Shown here: in pieces, positions 44,828 through 54,857 of the stretch | How positions within the stretch are numbered: position 1 is the first letter of the stretch | Layout: every line of letters starts with the position of its first letter | From: Brevundimonas sp. M20 | GTDB lineage: Bacteria; Pseudomonadota; Alphaproteobacteria; Caulobacterales; Caulobacteraceae | DNA length: 64,000 bases | Direction: 5' to 3' | Assembly (NCBI RefSeq): GCF_006547065.1 | Contig: NZ_CP041243.1 | Span: forward strand, 1,565,001-1,629,000 | The notes under the pieces: model-generated | The model's input: the letters and a program-made list of their open reading frames with translations, nothing else | Databases searched by the model: none | What the model was told of the DNA's origin: nothing | Program-made: the position numbers and the translations under genes

Positions 44828-45298
44828 TCAGCCCCGTTCCTTCATCAGCCGCGCCTTGTCGCGTTGCCAGTCGCGTTCGGCGCTGGCCTCACGCTTGTCG
44901 TGCAGCTTCTTGCCCTTGGCCAGCGCGATCTCGATCTTCGCCTTGCCCGCCTCGTTCAGATACAGCCGGACCGGAATGATGGTCTGGCCGTCGCGCTGGA
45001 CGGCGCCGATGAACTTGTCGATCTGCTTGCGGTGCAGCAGCAGCTTCCGGTGGCGGCGCGGCTCGTGGTTGAAGCGATTGGCCTGCTTGTAGGGCGGGAT
45101 GTCAGCGTTCACGAGAACGATCTCCCTGCCCTCCACCGCCGCGTAGGATTCAGCGATATTGGCCCGGCCGTCGCGCAACGCCTTGATCTCGGTTCCGAGC
45201 AGGGCGATGCCCGCCTCGGTGTAGTCCTCGAGGAAGTAGTCGAACCTGGCGCGCCGGTTCTCGGCCAGCACCTTCATCTTGGGTTTCTCGGAGGCCAT
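44828..45298 (-). CDS. smpB: SsrA-binding protein SmpB
   Basis: A 156-residue tmRNA-binding protein. [49 protein letters not shown] is the OB-fold core, and the basic tail [22 protein letters not shown] is characteristic. It brings tmRNA to stalled ribosomes. The ssrA gene itself is not in the window. It lies downstream of dapA with a 15-base gap, and the pair dapA-smpB is frequent in alphaproteobacteria. Confidence 0.96.
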   Translation of the reverse strand: MASEKPKMKVLAENRRARFDYFLEDYTEAGIALLGTEIKALRDGRANIAESYAAVEGREIVLVNADIPPYKQANRFNHEPRRHRKLLLHRKQIDKFIGAVQRDGQTIIPVRLYLNEAGKAKIEIALAKGKKLHDKREASAERDWQRDKARLMKERG

Positions 45299-45313
45299 GA
45301 GCCCTTCTTGTCC

Positions 45314-46195
45314 TTACAGTCCGGCGTCCGCCATCGCGCGGTCAATCGCGGGCTTCACGGCGTCGGCGGTCGGCGCCAGCGGAAGGCGGACCTCCTCGGT
45401 GCAGAAGCCCAGACGTGACAGGGCGTATTTGGAGGGCGACGGCGAATTGTCCAGGAACAGGCCCTTGTGCAGTCCGATCAACCGGTCCTGCCACTGGCGC
45501 GCCGTTGCGTAGTCGCCCGACTGCGCCGCGTTGTGCAGGGCGACCATGCCTTCCGGCGCGACGTTCGAGGTGACCGAGATCACCCCGACGCCGCCGTGGG
45601 CATGATAGCCGAGGTAGCTGGGGTCATCGCCCGAGATCAGGTCGAACTGGCCGTCGATATGGGCGCGCATCCAGCTGATCCGCGACAGGTCGCCGGTGGC
45701 GTCCTTGATGCCGACGATGTTCGGATGGACGGCCAGACGGGCGACGGTCTCATTGGCAAGGTCCACGCCGGTGCGTCCCGGCACGTTGTACAGCAGGACC
45801 GGCAGCTGGACGGCTTCGGCGATAGCCTCGAAATGGGCGGCCAGACCGGCTTGGGAGGGTCGGTTGTAGTAGGGCGTCACCACCAGGGCGCCGTCGGCGC
45901 CGACGGTCTTGGCATGACGCACCAGATCAATGGCCTTGTCGGTGGACGAGGCGCCGGCGCCGGCGATCACCCGCACGCGACCGGCCGCGACCTGAACGCA
46001 CAGTTCGACAACCCGTTGATGTTCCTCCGGATGCAGGGAAGCGCTCTCTCCGGTCGTGCCCATGGGCACCACGCCGTGAACTCCGGCGGCGATCTGGCGT
46101 TCGAGCAGCGTCGTGAAGGCGGCTTCGTCCACCTTTCCGTCACGAAGTGGTGTGATCAGGGCGGTGATCACGCCCTTGAACAAGGGGGCGGTCAT
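45314..46195 (-). CDS. dapA: 4-hydroxy-tetrahydrodipicolinate synthase
   Basis: A 293-residue TIM-barrel aldolase condensing pyruvate with aspartate semialdehyde in lysine and peptidoglycan synthesis. [21 protein letters not shown] is the N-terminal signature, [14 protein letters not shown] holds the conserved Tyr and Arg, and [14 protein letters not shown] the Schiff-base Lys. Length is typical. It diverges from the lytic transglycosylase gene across about 95 bases. Confidence 0.96.
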   Translation of the reverse strand: MTAPLFKGVITALITPLRDGKVDEAAFTTLLERQIAAGVHGVVPMGTTGESASLHPEEHQRVVELCVQVAAGRVRVIAGAGASSTDKAIDLVRHAKTVGADGALVVTPYYNRPSQAGLAAHFEAIAEAVQLPVLLYNVPGRTGVDLANETVARLAVHPNIVGIKDATGDLSRISWMRAHIDGQFDLISGDDPSYLGYHAHGGVGVISVTSNVAPEGMVALHNAAQSGDYATARQWQDRLIGLHKGLFLDNSPSPSKYALSRLGFCTEEVRLPLAPTADAVKPAIDRAMADAGL

Positions 46196-46289
46196 TGAAA
46201 CGATGGTCCTGCGTGGAGTTGGGCGGTAGTCGCCTGAATATGAAGCGCCGGAGGGTAGGTTGCCGGTTCGGCGACCGCAACCGCGACGA

Positions 46290-48401
46290 ATGGGAATCGG
46301 ACACGGAATGATCGGAATCAGTCTCGCGGCCGTACTGGCTCTTTCTCCCGCGCCGGAAGTCCTGCTGTCGCAGGAAGTGCCCTACTACGCCTCCACCCCC
46401 GTCAATCCGGCCAGCAACCAGCCGCGCACGCTGAACGATCAGGACACCGCGCTTTTCCGTCAGGGACTGGCCGCCGCCCGTGCGCGTGACGTGTCCGGCG
46501 CCCGCGCGGCCATGGCCCGGATCGGAGATCCGGCCGCCCGCAAGCTGGTGGAATGGGCGCTGCTGGACACCTCGGCAGACGCGATGTCATGGGGCGACCT
46601 GTCGGACGTGAACACCCGTTTCGCCGGATGGCCCCGCGCCGACAGCCGCCGTCAGGCCGTCGAGCGCGCGCTGGATCGCGCCTATGCCGGGCCGGACGCC
46701 GCCATCGCCCTGTTCAGCCGGGACGCCCCGACCACGGTGCAGGGTGCCATTGTTCTGGCGGAGGCGCTGGATCAGCGTGGCCGCGGCGACGAGGCGCGTC
46801 GTCTGATCAAGGACTGGTGGCGGACCCGCACCTTCGACGCGGACCAGCAGGCCCGCGTTCTGGCTCGTTGGGGCTCGACCCTGACGCAGGACGATCACGA
46901 GACCCGGCTGAACATGCTTCTGCTCGGACCACATGGACCCGCGACCCGGGCCATGGTGACCATGGTTTCGCCCGAGCGGCAGACGGTGGCCAATGCCGTT
47001 ATGGCTCTGCGAACCGCCTACAGTCCCGACGCCATCGTCGCCGGACTGACCCCGTCGCAGGCGATCGAGCCCGCCGTCGTGCTGGAGCGCGTTCGCATCC
47101 TGCGTTCGCAGAATCGTCAGTCCGAGGCCTTCCCGATCCTCCGTTACCTGCCCACTGCGCCGTCCTCGACAGATGCCCAGAACACCCTGTGGGCCGAGCG
47201 ACGGAACTATTATCTCGACGCCTTGCAGGCCCGGAACTGGCAGGCGGCCTATGACGCCTTCAACGGCCACGGCTTCCCCGGCGGCGACCGCAAGGTGGAC
47301 GCCGAGTTCTTCGCCGGTTGGGTTGCGCTGGTGAAGCTGAACGATCCGGCGCGGGCGGCGCAGCATTTCGAGGTTCTGCGCCAGACCTCGTCCACCCCGA
47401 TCACCCAGGGGCGAGCGCTTTACTGGCTGGGCCGCGCCGCCGAGGCGCAGGGCAACACGCCGTCAGCGGTCGAGTACTACCGCTCGGGATCGCGCCACTT
47501 CCAGACCTTCTACGGCCAGCTGGCCGCCGAGAAGGCCGGACAGCGCAGCATCACCCTGCCCGCCGACCCCGTTCCGTCCGACGCCGACCGCGCCGCGTTC
47601 GAGCGCAACGAGGTCGTGCGCGCCTGGCGCATTCTGGGCGAGACCGGCGAGGCCAGCCTGTTCCGCGTCTTCGCCTACCAGCTGGACGATGACGTTCCGA
47701 ACATCGAACAACTGGCCCTCATGATGGATACGTCGCGAGGCTATGGCGAAGGCTTCACGGCCATGATGATCGGGCGCGCCGCCAGCCAGCGCGGCTATCT
47801 GCTGCCCGAGCGCCAGTATCCGATCCGCATTCCGCCGGTCGTGCCGGGCGCCGCGCCGCAGGAGTTCACCCAGGCGATCACCCGTCAGGAATCCAGCTTC
47901 GATCCCCGCGCCCGGTCGCACGCCAATGCGCGTGGCATGATGCAGTTCCTGCCCGCCACGGGGCGTGGCGTGGCGCGGCAGTTGGGCCTGCCCTTCTCGG
48001 ACGAGCGGCTCTACGACGCCGACTTCAACATGACGCTGGGCAGCTTCCACCTCGGCGACCTGATGAACAATTTCAACGGGTCGATGCTGCTGACGACGGT
48101 GGCCTACAATGCCGGTCCGGCGCGGCCGCCGCAGTGGGTGGCGCGGTGCGGCGATCCGCGCGCGGGCTCGGTCGATCCGGTCGACTTCATCGAGTGCGCG
48201 CCCTTCACCGAGACCCGCAACTACATGATGCGGGTCATGGAGAATATGTCGATCTACAAGGCCCGGCTGAACGGCGGCACGGCGCCGCTGACCCTGTCGG
48301 ACGATCTGCGTCGTGGCGTTCCGCGCGGGCCGCAAGCCTATTCGGCCGTGGACGGCGAGGAACCTTACCGGACGCCGGAGCCCGATCCTTCGGGCGAGTG
48401 A
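46290..48401 (+). CDS. slt: Soluble lytic murein transglycosylase (Slt70 family)
   Basis: A 703-residue periplasmic protein with a signal-peptide-like start ([21 protein letters not shown]) and a long helical superhelical domain (about 80-540). The C-terminal catalytic domain contains [30 protein letters not shown] near 530-560, with catalytic Glu in QESSFDP. It cleaves peptidoglycan to 1,6-anhydro-muropeptides. Start is uncertain: ATG 46290 or 46308. The 3' end overlaps the ABC transporter ATPase gene by 37 bases tail-to-tail. Confidence 0.92.
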   Translation: MGIGHGMIGISLAAVLALSPAPEVLLSQEVPYYASTPVNPASNQPRTLNDQDTALFRQGLAAARARDVSGARAAMARIGDPAARKLVEWALLDTSADAMSWGDLSDVNTRFAGWPRADSRRQAVERALDRAYAGPDAAIALFSRDAPTTVQGAIVLAEALDQRGRGDEARRLIKDWWRTRTFDADQQARVLARWGSTLTQDDHETRLNMLLLGPHGPATRAMVTMVSPERQTVANAVMALRTAYSPDAIVAGLTPSQAIEPAVVLERVRILRSQNRQSEAFPILRYLPTAPSSTDAQNTLWAERRNYYLDALQARNWQAAYDAFNGHGFPGGDRKVDAEFFAGWVALVKLNDPARAAQHFEVLRQTSSTPITQGRALYWLGRAAEAQGNTPSAVEYYRSGSRHFQTFYGQLAAEKAGQRSITLPADPVPSDADRAAFERNEVVRAWRILGETGEASLFRVFAYQLDDDVPNIEQLALMMDTSRGYGEGFTAMMIGRAASQRGYLLPERQYPIRIPPVVPGAAPQEFTQAITRQESSFDPRARSHANARGMMQFLPATGRGVARQLGLPFSDERLYDADFNMTLGSFHLGDLMNNFNGSMLLTTVAYNAGPARPPQWVARCGDPRAGSVDPVDFIECAPFTETRNYMMRVMENMSIYKARLNGGTAPLTLSDDLRRGVPRGPQAYSAVDGEEPYRTPEPDPSGE

Positions 48402-49147
48402 CGCAGGCTGGACAGTAGCGGGCCATACGGCCCGTCGATCCAGTGGGCGTTCAGGCCGAAGACAGTCTTCATAACCTCTGGCGTCAACGCCTTCAGCGGC
48501 GAGGCGTCGGCGACCACCTGCCCTTCGTGCAGGACGATGACCCGGTCGGCGTAGCGGGCCGCCAGCGTAAGGTCGTGCAGGCTGAGCAGGACGGCCTGCC
48601 CTGCCCTCGCTCTGGCCCGCACTCGTTCCAGCACCAGAAGCTGGGCGTCGGGGTCCAGTCCGGCGACCGGTTCATCGGCCAGCAGCCCCTTCGCCCCCGT
48701 CGCCAGAGCCCGCGCAAGCAGCACGCGCGCCCTTTCCCCGCCGGACATTTCTGCCACGCCGCGGTCCGCCAGATGGGCGGCTTCAACCTCGGCCAGCGCC
48801 GCGTGCGCCGCCGCCAATGCCTTGTCGCCGGACAGAAAAGGCGCACCGAGCGCGGCGACCTCGACGGCGGGCAGGTTCCAAGCGATCCGCCCTTCCTGGG
48901 GCAGATAGGCAAGCCGCTCCGCCCGTTCACGGGCCGACAGCCGGGGCAGGTCCGTTCCGTCCAGCCGCGCGCTCCCGCCCGTCAGCCGAAGCAGGCCTGC
49001 GAGGGCGCGAATGACGCTGGACTTGCCCGCGCCGTTCGGACCGACGATCGCCACCAGCTCTCCGGTCGCCACCGAGAGAGTGACGGTCTTCAAGACCTCA
49101 CGCCCGCCAAGGGCTGCGGTCGCGTCGATCAGTTGCAGGGCGCTCAC
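48365..49147 (-). CDS. ABC transporter ATP-binding protein, BtuD/FhuC type
   Basis: A 260-residue ATPase with Walker A AIVGPNGAGKSSVIRAL, the signature EMSGGERARVLLARAL and Walker B GLLADEPVAGLDPDAQ. Together with the FecCD-like permease and the BtuF-like binding protein it forms a type II importer for a cobalamin, haem or siderophore-like compound. The start is GTG at 49147, in the GTGA overlap with the permease stop; the longer in-frame region upstream was rejected because it lies in the permease gene. Confidence 0.9.
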   Translation of the reverse strand: MSALQLIDATAALGGREVLKTVTLSVATGELVAIVGPNGAGKSSVIRALAGLLRLTGGSARLDGTDLPRLSARERAERLAYLPQEGRIAWNLPAVEVAALGAPFLSGDKALAAAHAALAEVEAAHLADRGVAEMSGGERARVLLARALATGAKGLLADEPVAGLDPDAQLLVLERVRARARAGQAVLLSLHDLTLAARYADRVIVLHEGQVVADASPLKALTPEVMKTVFGLNAHWIDGPYGPLLSSLRHSPEGSGSGVR

Positions 49148-50124
49148 AGCCGCCACTCCCGCGCCGCGCGCCAGGCGATCAGGGCGAACAGAGGCGCGCC
49201 GACCAGGGCGGTGAAGACCCCCAGCTTGAGCTCCTGATCCGTCGGCGTGATCCGGGCCAGAAGATCCGCGCCAATCAGCATCAGGCCGCCCGCCAGCGCC
49301 GCCGGGAGGAGCAGCCGCGCCGGGTCGCCTCTCACCGTGGCGCGCACCAGATGGGGCGCGGCCAGTCCGACGAAACCTATGACGCCGGACACCGCCACCG
49401 CCGCCCCGGTCGCCAGCGCCGCCGCCAGCAGAGCCAAGAGACGCAGCCGGGCCATCGGCAGGCCCGAGGTTCGGGCCGTTTCGTCCCCGAGGCTGAGCAT
49501 CTTCAGGCCGGGCGCGGCCACAACGGATAGACCGGCCGAAACGGCGAGGACCGGCGCCACCCACAGGACGTCGATCCAGCTGCGGTTCTGCACCGAGCCA
49601 AGCAGCCAGCTCATCACCTCCGCCGAGGCGATGGGCGATGGCGACAGGTTGAAGATGAGCGCCGTCGCGGCGCCCGCGAAACTGGACAGGGCGACGCCGA
49701 ACAGGATCAGGGCCTCCGGCGACCGCACCCGGCTGGAAAACAGGATCAGCAGGCCGCCCGCCAGACCTGCTCCGATCAGGGCCGAGACCTCGACCGCGCC
49801 GGGAACGGCGGCCGCGCCCATCACGATGGCGCTGGCGGCGCCGAAGGCGGCCAAGGCCGATACGCCGAGGACGCCGGGATCGGCCAGCGGATTGCGCAAC
49901 AGGCCCTGCATCACGGCGCCCGACAGGCCCAGGGCCGCCCCGACCAGCAAGGCGGTCACGGCGCGGGGCGCCCGCACGGCCCACAGCACTTCGCCGGGGG
50001 CTGACGCGGGATCAGCGAAGGCCTGCCCGAACTGGGTGGCGGTCAGCGCGCTCTCGCCGAAACTGACGGCGAGGATCAGGGCGACGATGATGGTCGCCGC
50101 GAGGATAAGGATCAGACGGTTCAC
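49144..50124 (-). CDS. FecCD-family ABC permease
   Basis: A 326-residue permease with about nine hydrophobic helices starting LILILAATIIVALILAVSF. Typical blocks are RAPRAVTALLVGAALGLSGAVMQGLLRNPLADPGVLGVS and GVIGFVGLAAPHLVRATVRGDPARLLLPAALAGG. The start is GTG at 50124, overlapping the binding-protein stop by 4 bases. It forms a dimer with BtuD-like ATPase; the cargo is not determined by sequence. Confidence 0.93.
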   Translation of the reverse strand: MNRLILILAATIIVALILAVSFGESALTATQFGQAFADPASAPGEVLWAVRAPRAVTALLVGAALGLSGAVMQGLLRNPLADPGVLGVSALAAFGAASAIVMGAAAVPGAVEVSALIGAGLAGGLLILFSSRVRSPEALILFGVALSSFAGAATALIFNLSPSPIASAEVMSWLLGSVQNRSWIDVLWVAPVLAVSAGLSVVAAPGLKMLSLGDETARTSGLPMARLRLLALLAAALATGAAVAVSGVIGFVGLAAPHLVRATVRGDPARLLLPAALAGGLMLIGADLLARITPTDQELKLGVFTALVGAPLFALIAWRAAREWRL

Positions 50125-50918
50125 GCCGCGCCGTCTCTCAACATTGCCGCCGCATCGGCGGCGAACCATGCCGGACAGGTCAGGGTAGCGGCCGGGAGCT
50201 TGGCGGCGACCTTGCCCCGGGCCGCCTCACGGACGACGGGGTGGCGGCCGGGGCCGCGCCAGTCCGCCCGGGACTGGTCGAAGAAACCCAGCACGAACCG
50301 CACGGGCGGGAACAGGGCGATGCGCTCGACGCTCACCGGATTGAAGTAGGGCTTGTCCGCGGCGTTGCGGTAGCCGGCGGCGCGGAAGATCGCGTCGATC
50401 AGGGTTTCCTTGCCCGCCGTGAAGCCGCCGGGCGTCAGGTAGAGGGCCGTGGGGTGCTCCGGCGCCGTCGGCGCGGCCTGCGCCAGCCGGGCGTTCATTC
50501 GGGCGATCAGGGCCTCGCCGCGCATCTCGGCGTCCAGCGCCTGTGCGACCGCGCGGATGTTGGCGCGGATTCCGTCGAAGTCCGTGGCGTCTGCGATGAC
50601 GACGGTGGCCGTTCCGCGATCCTCAAGTCGGTTCAACAGGCGCGGCTCTCCGCCCCAGTAGCGCACCACGACATCGGGCTGGAAGGCGACGGCGGCTTCA
50701 AGCGTCGGGCGGACCCGCGCCCTGCCCTTCGCGGCTTCCCGGAGCCAGGAATCGGGATCGTCAGCGCGGGGCGACAGGGCCAGGTCCGCGTCGGGACGCA
50801 GGGCCAGCACATATTGGTCCGCACACTGATCCAGCGACAGGATACGCGTCGGCCCCGCCTCCGCGGGGCCGGTCATGATCATCAGCCCCGTGGCGGCGAT
50901 GGCCGCCCGCCGGATCAA
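50121..50918 (-). CDS. BtuF-like substrate-binding protein
   Basis: A 265-residue periplasmic protein with a signal peptide (residues 1-21, ending AEAG) and the TroA/BtuF fold: ILSLDQCADQYVLALRPDADLAL at the start, FQPDVVVRYWGGEPRLLNRLED, and TPGGFTAGKETLIDAIFRAAGYRN. The start is TTG at 50918, overlapping the TetR gene by 4 bases. It should hand its ligand to the FecCD/BtuD pair. No cobalamin or other riboswitch is visible ahead of the group, and no TonB receptor gene is nearby. Confidence 0.87.
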   Translation of the reverse strand: MIRRAAIAATGLMIMTGPAEAGPTRILSLDQCADQYVLALRPDADLALSPRADDPDSWLREAAKGRARVRPTLEAAVAFQPDVVVRYWGGEPRLLNRLEDRGTATVVIADATDFDGIRANIRAVAQALDAEMRGEALIARMNARLAQAAPTAPEHPTALYLTPGGFTAGKETLIDAIFRAAGYRNAADKPYFNPVSVERIALFPPVRFVLGFFDQSRADWRGPGRHPVVREAARGKVAAKLPAATLTCPAWFAADAAAMLRDGAA

Positions 50919-51568
50919 GACTTGAGCAGGCCCGCGAACAGACCCTCCAGCAGGGTCCGGACCAGCTCCTCCCGGTCAACCCAATCGAAATAGGGCTTGG
51001 CGATCATCAGCGAAATCACGCCGTGGCCGCCCGCCCAGAAGGCCTGGGCGGTCGTGCGGGCGTCGCTCTTCAGCCGCCCGGCGGACTCCAGTTCCTGAAT
51101 GACTTCCAGGAAGGCGCCGAACAGTTCTCCGCCCATCGTCTGGGCCGCGTCCTGGGCGCCCTCGCGCAGCTCGGACGGCCGGGTCATATAGACCAGCCGG
51201 TAGGCGTTCGGGTTGTGGAAGCCGAAATCGACATAGGCGCGCATCATCTTGCGCATGCGTTGCTCGGGCGAACCGGCCTCGGCGAGGGCTTCCCGATTGG
51301 CCTTCAGCAGGGACTCGAACGCCTGTCGGCAGATCTCCTGAAGGATTTCGCCCTTGTCGGCGAAATGCATGTAGAGGGCGGTCGAGGACAGGCCGACTTC
51401 ATCCGCGATCTTGCGAATGGTCGCGCCCTCATAGCCCAGTTCGACGAAGATGCGTTCGGCGGCGGCGAGAATCTCGGCGCGCCGTTCATGGCCCTCGCCC
51501 TTGGGCTTGCGGGCGGATTTGGCGGTGGCTGTGGTGGCTGGCACGCGCGACTCCGAAGGTCTGCCCAC
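50915..51568 (-). CDS. TetR/AcrR-family regulator
   Basis: A 217-residue repressor. After a basic tail with SARKPKGEGHERRAEIL, the HTH is FVELGYEGATIRKIADEVGLSSTALYMHFADKGEIL at about 40-75. The C-terminal ligand domain includes NPNAYRLVYMTRPSELREGAQD and the TetR_C-type end GLFAGLLKS. It heads the minus-strand unit and overlaps the binding-protein gene by 4 bases, so it likely controls the importer or its own transcript. Start is GTG at 51568. Confidence 0.87.
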   Translation of the reverse strand: MGRPSESRVPATTATAKSARKPKGEGHERRAEILAAAERIFVELGYEGATIRKIADEVGLSSTALYMHFADKGEILQEICRQAFESLLKANREALAEAGSPEQRMRKMMRAYVDFGFHNPNAYRLVYMTRPSELREGAQDAAQTMGGELFGAFLEVIQELESAGRLKSDARTTAQAFWAGGHGVISLMIAKPYFDWVDREELVRTLLEGLFAGLLKS

Positions 51569-51632
51569 TGAATAGCGACATTCTCTTCCTCACGCCAAGC
51601 AGTTGCAAAGTCGCGCAACCTGACGTTAACTT

Positions 51633-53114
51633 TTGCGTGTGGGGCTGTATACGCACATCGAAAACGGGAAATTGGGCGGCGAGTCCCCGTCTGGCGGGCT
51701 TCCGCGCGACCAGAGCGCCGCCCGTCGCGGCCTGTCCCTGTTTCAGTGGAGCGTGGGCGCCGTCGTGCTGCTGTTGGTGGTCTGGGTCGCCCGCAACGCC
51801 TCTCGCGCGCTGTTCGATCAGGCCGCCGCGGTCGCCGGCGTCGGCTTCCTGGGCGTCGCCGGGTGGCGATGTCTTCTGGTGGTCGTCGGCTCGAAGCGGA
51901 CTCCCGTTCCGGCGGCTCCGGACATCTGGCCGCGCTACACCATCCTCGCCGCCCTCTATGACGAGGCGGAGGTGGTGGGACAGTTGATCGCGCGTCTGGC
52001 CGTTCTCGACTATCCGGCAGATCGGCTGCAGGGATTTCTGGTTCTGGAGGCGCGGGACGTCGCGACCATAGCCGCCGCCCGCGCCGCGCCGAAGCCGGAC
52101 TGGCTGGAGGTCTTCATCGCGCCGCCGGGCGAGCCGAAGACCAAGCCGCGCGCCCTGAACTGCGCCATGCCCTTCGTCACCGGCGATCTGCTGACCATCT
52201 ATGACGCCGAGGATGCGCCGGACCCCGGCCAGTTGAGGGAAGCCGCGTCGCGGTTCGTGGCTGAGGGCGACGGGCGACTGGCCTGCCTGCAGGCGCCGCT
52301 TCGGGTCCGCGCCCCGGACGGATCAACCACGCCCTTCATTGATCGGCAGTTCGCCGCCGAATACGCCAGCCTGTTCGAGACCACCCTGCCCGGCATGGCC
52401 CGGCTGGGGCTGCCCTTCCCGCTCGGCGGCACCAGCAATCACTTCCGCGTGGATGTGCTCCGCGCGGTCGGGGGATGGGACTCCTGGAACGTCACCGAGG
52501 ATGCCGACCTGGGGTTCCGTCTCTGGCGCCGCGGCTGGAGGCTGGGCGTCATGAACCGGCCGACGTGGGAGACCCCGCCGGGGGCGCTGTATGACTGGCT
52601 GCCCCAGCGCACGCGCTGGCTGAAGGGCTATATGCAGACGTGGGGCGTGCACACGCGAAACCCACTTGCGCTCGGGCCGAGGGGGCTAATTTCACTGTGC
52701 GTGACGCTAGGCGTGGGTCTGGCTTCGGCGGCGCTCTATGGGCCGACGTTGTCGTGGGTGGCGGCGTCTGTGCTGGTGGCGCTGGCGGCGGGCCTGCCGC
52801 CGGAAACCTCGCAGTTGGCGCTCAGCGTTCTCGTGCTGGGCGCGGCGACCGCCTGGCTGTCGTGCAAGGTCGGCGCACGGCGGGCGGGCATAGCCTATGG
52901 TCCGTGGGACATGATCCGTGCGCCGATCTACTGGTGCCTGCTCAGTCTGGCGTTCAGCCATGCGCTTTGGCGGCTGCTGATCGAGCCCTTCAGGTGGGAC
53001 AAGACCCGGCATCGGCTGGAGGTCGCGCCCCCGGCGGATGACGCCGCGCTGGACGAAACGGCCCTGCCCGGCCTATCAGCGGCCCATGTCGCCACGCCTG
53101 AACCCATCGCCTGA
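51633..53114 (+). CDS. Membrane-bound family 2 glycosyltransferase
   Basis: A 493-residue GT2 enzyme. Membrane helices lie at about 35-53 and 63-85; the GT-A domain begins PRYTILAALYDEAEVVGQLI near 100, with DAED at 191-194 (DxD), the general-base region TEDADLGFRLWRRG near 290, and QRTRWLKGYMQTWG (QxxRW) near 330. More membrane helices follow from 355 on. This D, DxD, D, QxxRW set marks processive or polysaccharide synthases. The start TTG at 51633 is uncertain. Its 3' end overlaps the next gene by 29 bases. Confidence 0.85.
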   Translation: MRVGLYTHIENGKLGGESPSGGLPRDQSAARRGLSLFQWSVGAVVLLLVVWVARNASRALFDQAAAVAGVGFLGVAGWRCLLVVVGSKRTPVPAAPDIWPRYTILAALYDEAEVVGQLIARLAVLDYPADRLQGFLVLEARDVATIAAARAAPKPDWLEVFIAPPGEPKTKPRALNCAMPFVTGDLLTIYDAEDAPDPGQLREAASRFVAEGDGRLACLQAPLRVRAPDGSTTPFIDRQFAAEYASLFETTLPGMARLGLPFPLGGTSNHFRVDVLRAVGGWDSWNVTEDADLGFRLWRRGWRLGVMNRPTWETPPGALYDWLPQRTRWLKGYMQTWGVHTRNPLALGPRGLISLCVTLGVGLASAALYGPTLSWVAASVLVALAAGLPPETSQLALSVLVLGAATAWLSCKVGARRAGIAYGPWDMIRAPIYWCLLSLAFSHALWRLLIEPFRWDKTRHRLEVAPPADDAALDETALPGLSAAHVATPEPIA

Positions 53115-54000
53115 AACGCTCTTTACCCGGGGGTGGCAGGACTACGCCCTGCTGGACAGCGGCAACGGGCTGAAGCTTGAGCGCTACGGCCGCTTCACCG
53201 TGGTACGGCCCGAGCCCCAGTGCTTCTGGTCGCCGCGGGATCCCGCGGCCTTCGAGAGGGCCGACGCCACCTTCGCCCCGCAGGCGCAGGACGAGGACGA
53301 CGACGGCCGCTGGCGCTTCGCCGGCAAGCCGGTCGAGACCTTCCCGCTGGCCTGGCGCGATGTGCGCTTCACCGGCCGCTTCACGCCCTTCCGCCACCTT
53401 GCCTTCTTCCCCGAGCAGGCAGCGAACTGGGAGTGGCTGGATGCGCGGGTGCGGACCCTGAAACGCCCGAAGGTGCTGAACCTGTTCGGCTATACCGGCG
53501 TGGCTTCTCTGGCCTGTTCGGCGGCGGGCGCAGAGGTGACCCATGTGGACGCTTCAAAGAAGTCCGTCGCCTATGCTCGTGAGAACGCCGAGCAGTCGGG
53601 ACTGGCCGACCGTCCGATCCGCTGGATCGTCGAGGACTGCCGCAAATATGTGGCGCGCGAGGTGCGTCGCGGTGTGAAGTATGACGGCATCATTCTGGAC
53701 CCGCCCAAGTACGGGCGCGGGCCGACCGGCGAGGTCTGGCGGCTGTTCGAGGATCTGCCGGGCCTGCTGAAGGATTGCGCCGCCCTGCTGTCGGACGATG
53801 CGTCCTTCCTTTTGCTGAACGCCTATGCCGCCCGCATCTCGGGCCTGTCTCTGGCCCACATGATGGCGGAAGCCACGGCGGACCGGGGCGGCGTCATCGA
53901 CTGGGGCGAGCTGGCGCTGGCTGAGCACGGCAATGACGGAAGGGCCATCGGCCTGAGCTTCTTCGCCCGATGGAGCAAGGATGGAGGGAACGGGCAATGA
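53086..54000 (+). CDS. SAM-dependent methyltransferase, RlmI/RlmK-like
   Basis: A 304-residue protein. Residues 130-160 carry FRHLAFFPEQAANWEWLD, the SAM motif VLNLFGYTGVASLACSAAGAEVTHVDASKKSV follows near 140-170, and the catalytic-type motif ILDPPKYGRGPTGEVW near 220. The DPPKYG motif and YTGVASL pattern are as in rRNA cytosine-C5 methyltransferases of the PF10672 group. Target base unknown. The ATG at 53086 lies within the glycosyltransferase's last codons, in another frame, and it is coupled to the TrmH-like gene by an ATGA overlap. Confidence 0.83.
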   Translation: MSPRLNPSPETLFTRGWQDYALLDSGNGLKLERYGRFTVVRPEPQCFWSPRDPAAFERADATFAPQAQDEDDDGRWRFAGKPVETFPLAWRDVRFTGRFTPFRHLAFFPEQAANWEWLDARVRTLKRPKVLNLFGYTGVASLACSAAGAEVTHVDASKKSVAYARENAEQSGLADRPIRWIVEDCRKYVAREVRRGVKYDGIILDPPKYGRGPTGEVWRLFEDLPGLLKDCAALLSDDASFLLLNAYAARISGLSLAHMMAEATADRGGVIDWGELALAEHGNDGRAIGLSFFARWSKDGGNGQ

Positions 54001-54794
54001 GCGACCGCCTGATCACCTCCCTGACCAATGAGACGGTCAAGGCCGTGCGCGCGCTGAACATGCGCAAGGAGCGCGAGACCACGGGTCGCTTCCTGGCGGA
54101 GGGGCTGAAGTTCATCGGCGAGGCTCTGGATCAGGGCCAGACGCCGAAGCTGCTGCTGGTCGGGATGGAGGCGCGGGAGCATCCGCTGCTGGAGCGCGCC
54201 AAGGCCGAGACGCGCAAGGCGGGCGGCGAGGTGATCGTGGTCACCCATCCGATCCTCGAGAAGATCAGCCGCCGGGACAACCCGCAGACCGTGCTGGGCG
54301 TTTTCGAGCAGGTCTATACGCCGCTGTCGGCTATCAACCCGAAGAGCGCGCCCTGCTGGGTGGCGCTGGAGCAAGTGCGGGATCCGGGCAATCTGGGCAC
54401 TATCATCCGCACCGCCGATGCGGCGGGCTGTGGCGGGGTGATCCTGATCGACGACTGCGTGGACCCCTACTCCACTGAGGCGGTGCGGGCGACCATGGGT
54501 TCGGTCTTCGCCGTGGCGATCGCGAAGGCGACGACGGCCGGGTTCATAGCCTGGCGGCAGTCCTGGCCGGGCAGCGTGATCGGCACCCGTCTGGACGCGA
54601 CCCACGGCTATCGCGACGCGGCGATTCAGCATCCTGCCCTCATTCTGATGGGCAATGAGCAGGCGGGGCTGACCGATACGCTCGCGGCCGCCTGTGATGT
54701 GAACGTCAAGATTCCCATGCGCGGTCGGGCCGACAGCCTGAACCTGGCCATCGCCACAGGCGTGATGGTCTATGCGGTGACTGACGCCGCCTGA
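53997..54794 (+). CDS. TrmH/SpoU-family RNA 2'-O-methyltransferase
   Basis: A 265-residue protein. The N-terminal substrate-binding domain starts ITSLTNETVKAVRALNMRKERETTGRFLAEG. The SPOUT knot motifs are ALEQVRDPGNLGTIIRTADAAG, ILMGNEQAGL and IPMRGRADSLNLAIATGVMVYAV, which bind SAM in the trefoil knot. The class includes RlmB and TsnR. The start is ATG 53997, overlapping the upstream methyltransferase stop by 4 bases. Confidence 0.9.
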   Translation: MSDRLITSLTNETVKAVRALNMRKERETTGRFLAEGLKFIGEALDQGQTPKLLLVGMEAREHPLLERAKAETRKAGGEVIVVTHPILEKISRRDNPQTVLGVFEQVYTPLSAINPKSAPCWVALEQVRDPGNLGTIIRTADAAGCGGVILIDDCVDPYSTEAVRATMGSVFAVAIAKATTAGFIAWRQSWPGSVIGTRLDATHGYRDAAIQHPALILMGNEQAGLTDTLAAACDVNVKIPMRGRADSLNLAIATGVMVYAVTDAA

Positions 54795-54857
54795 GGCCGC
54801 CCGAAGGTGACGGGAGATTCACTTGCCCGGACGACGGGACGGGTGAAGCTTCGGCGC

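Noticed and set aside
50919-51632. Cobalamin riboswitch before the importer group
   Set aside because: The 64 bases between the TetR gene start and the glycosyltransferase are too short and lack the conserved B12-box.
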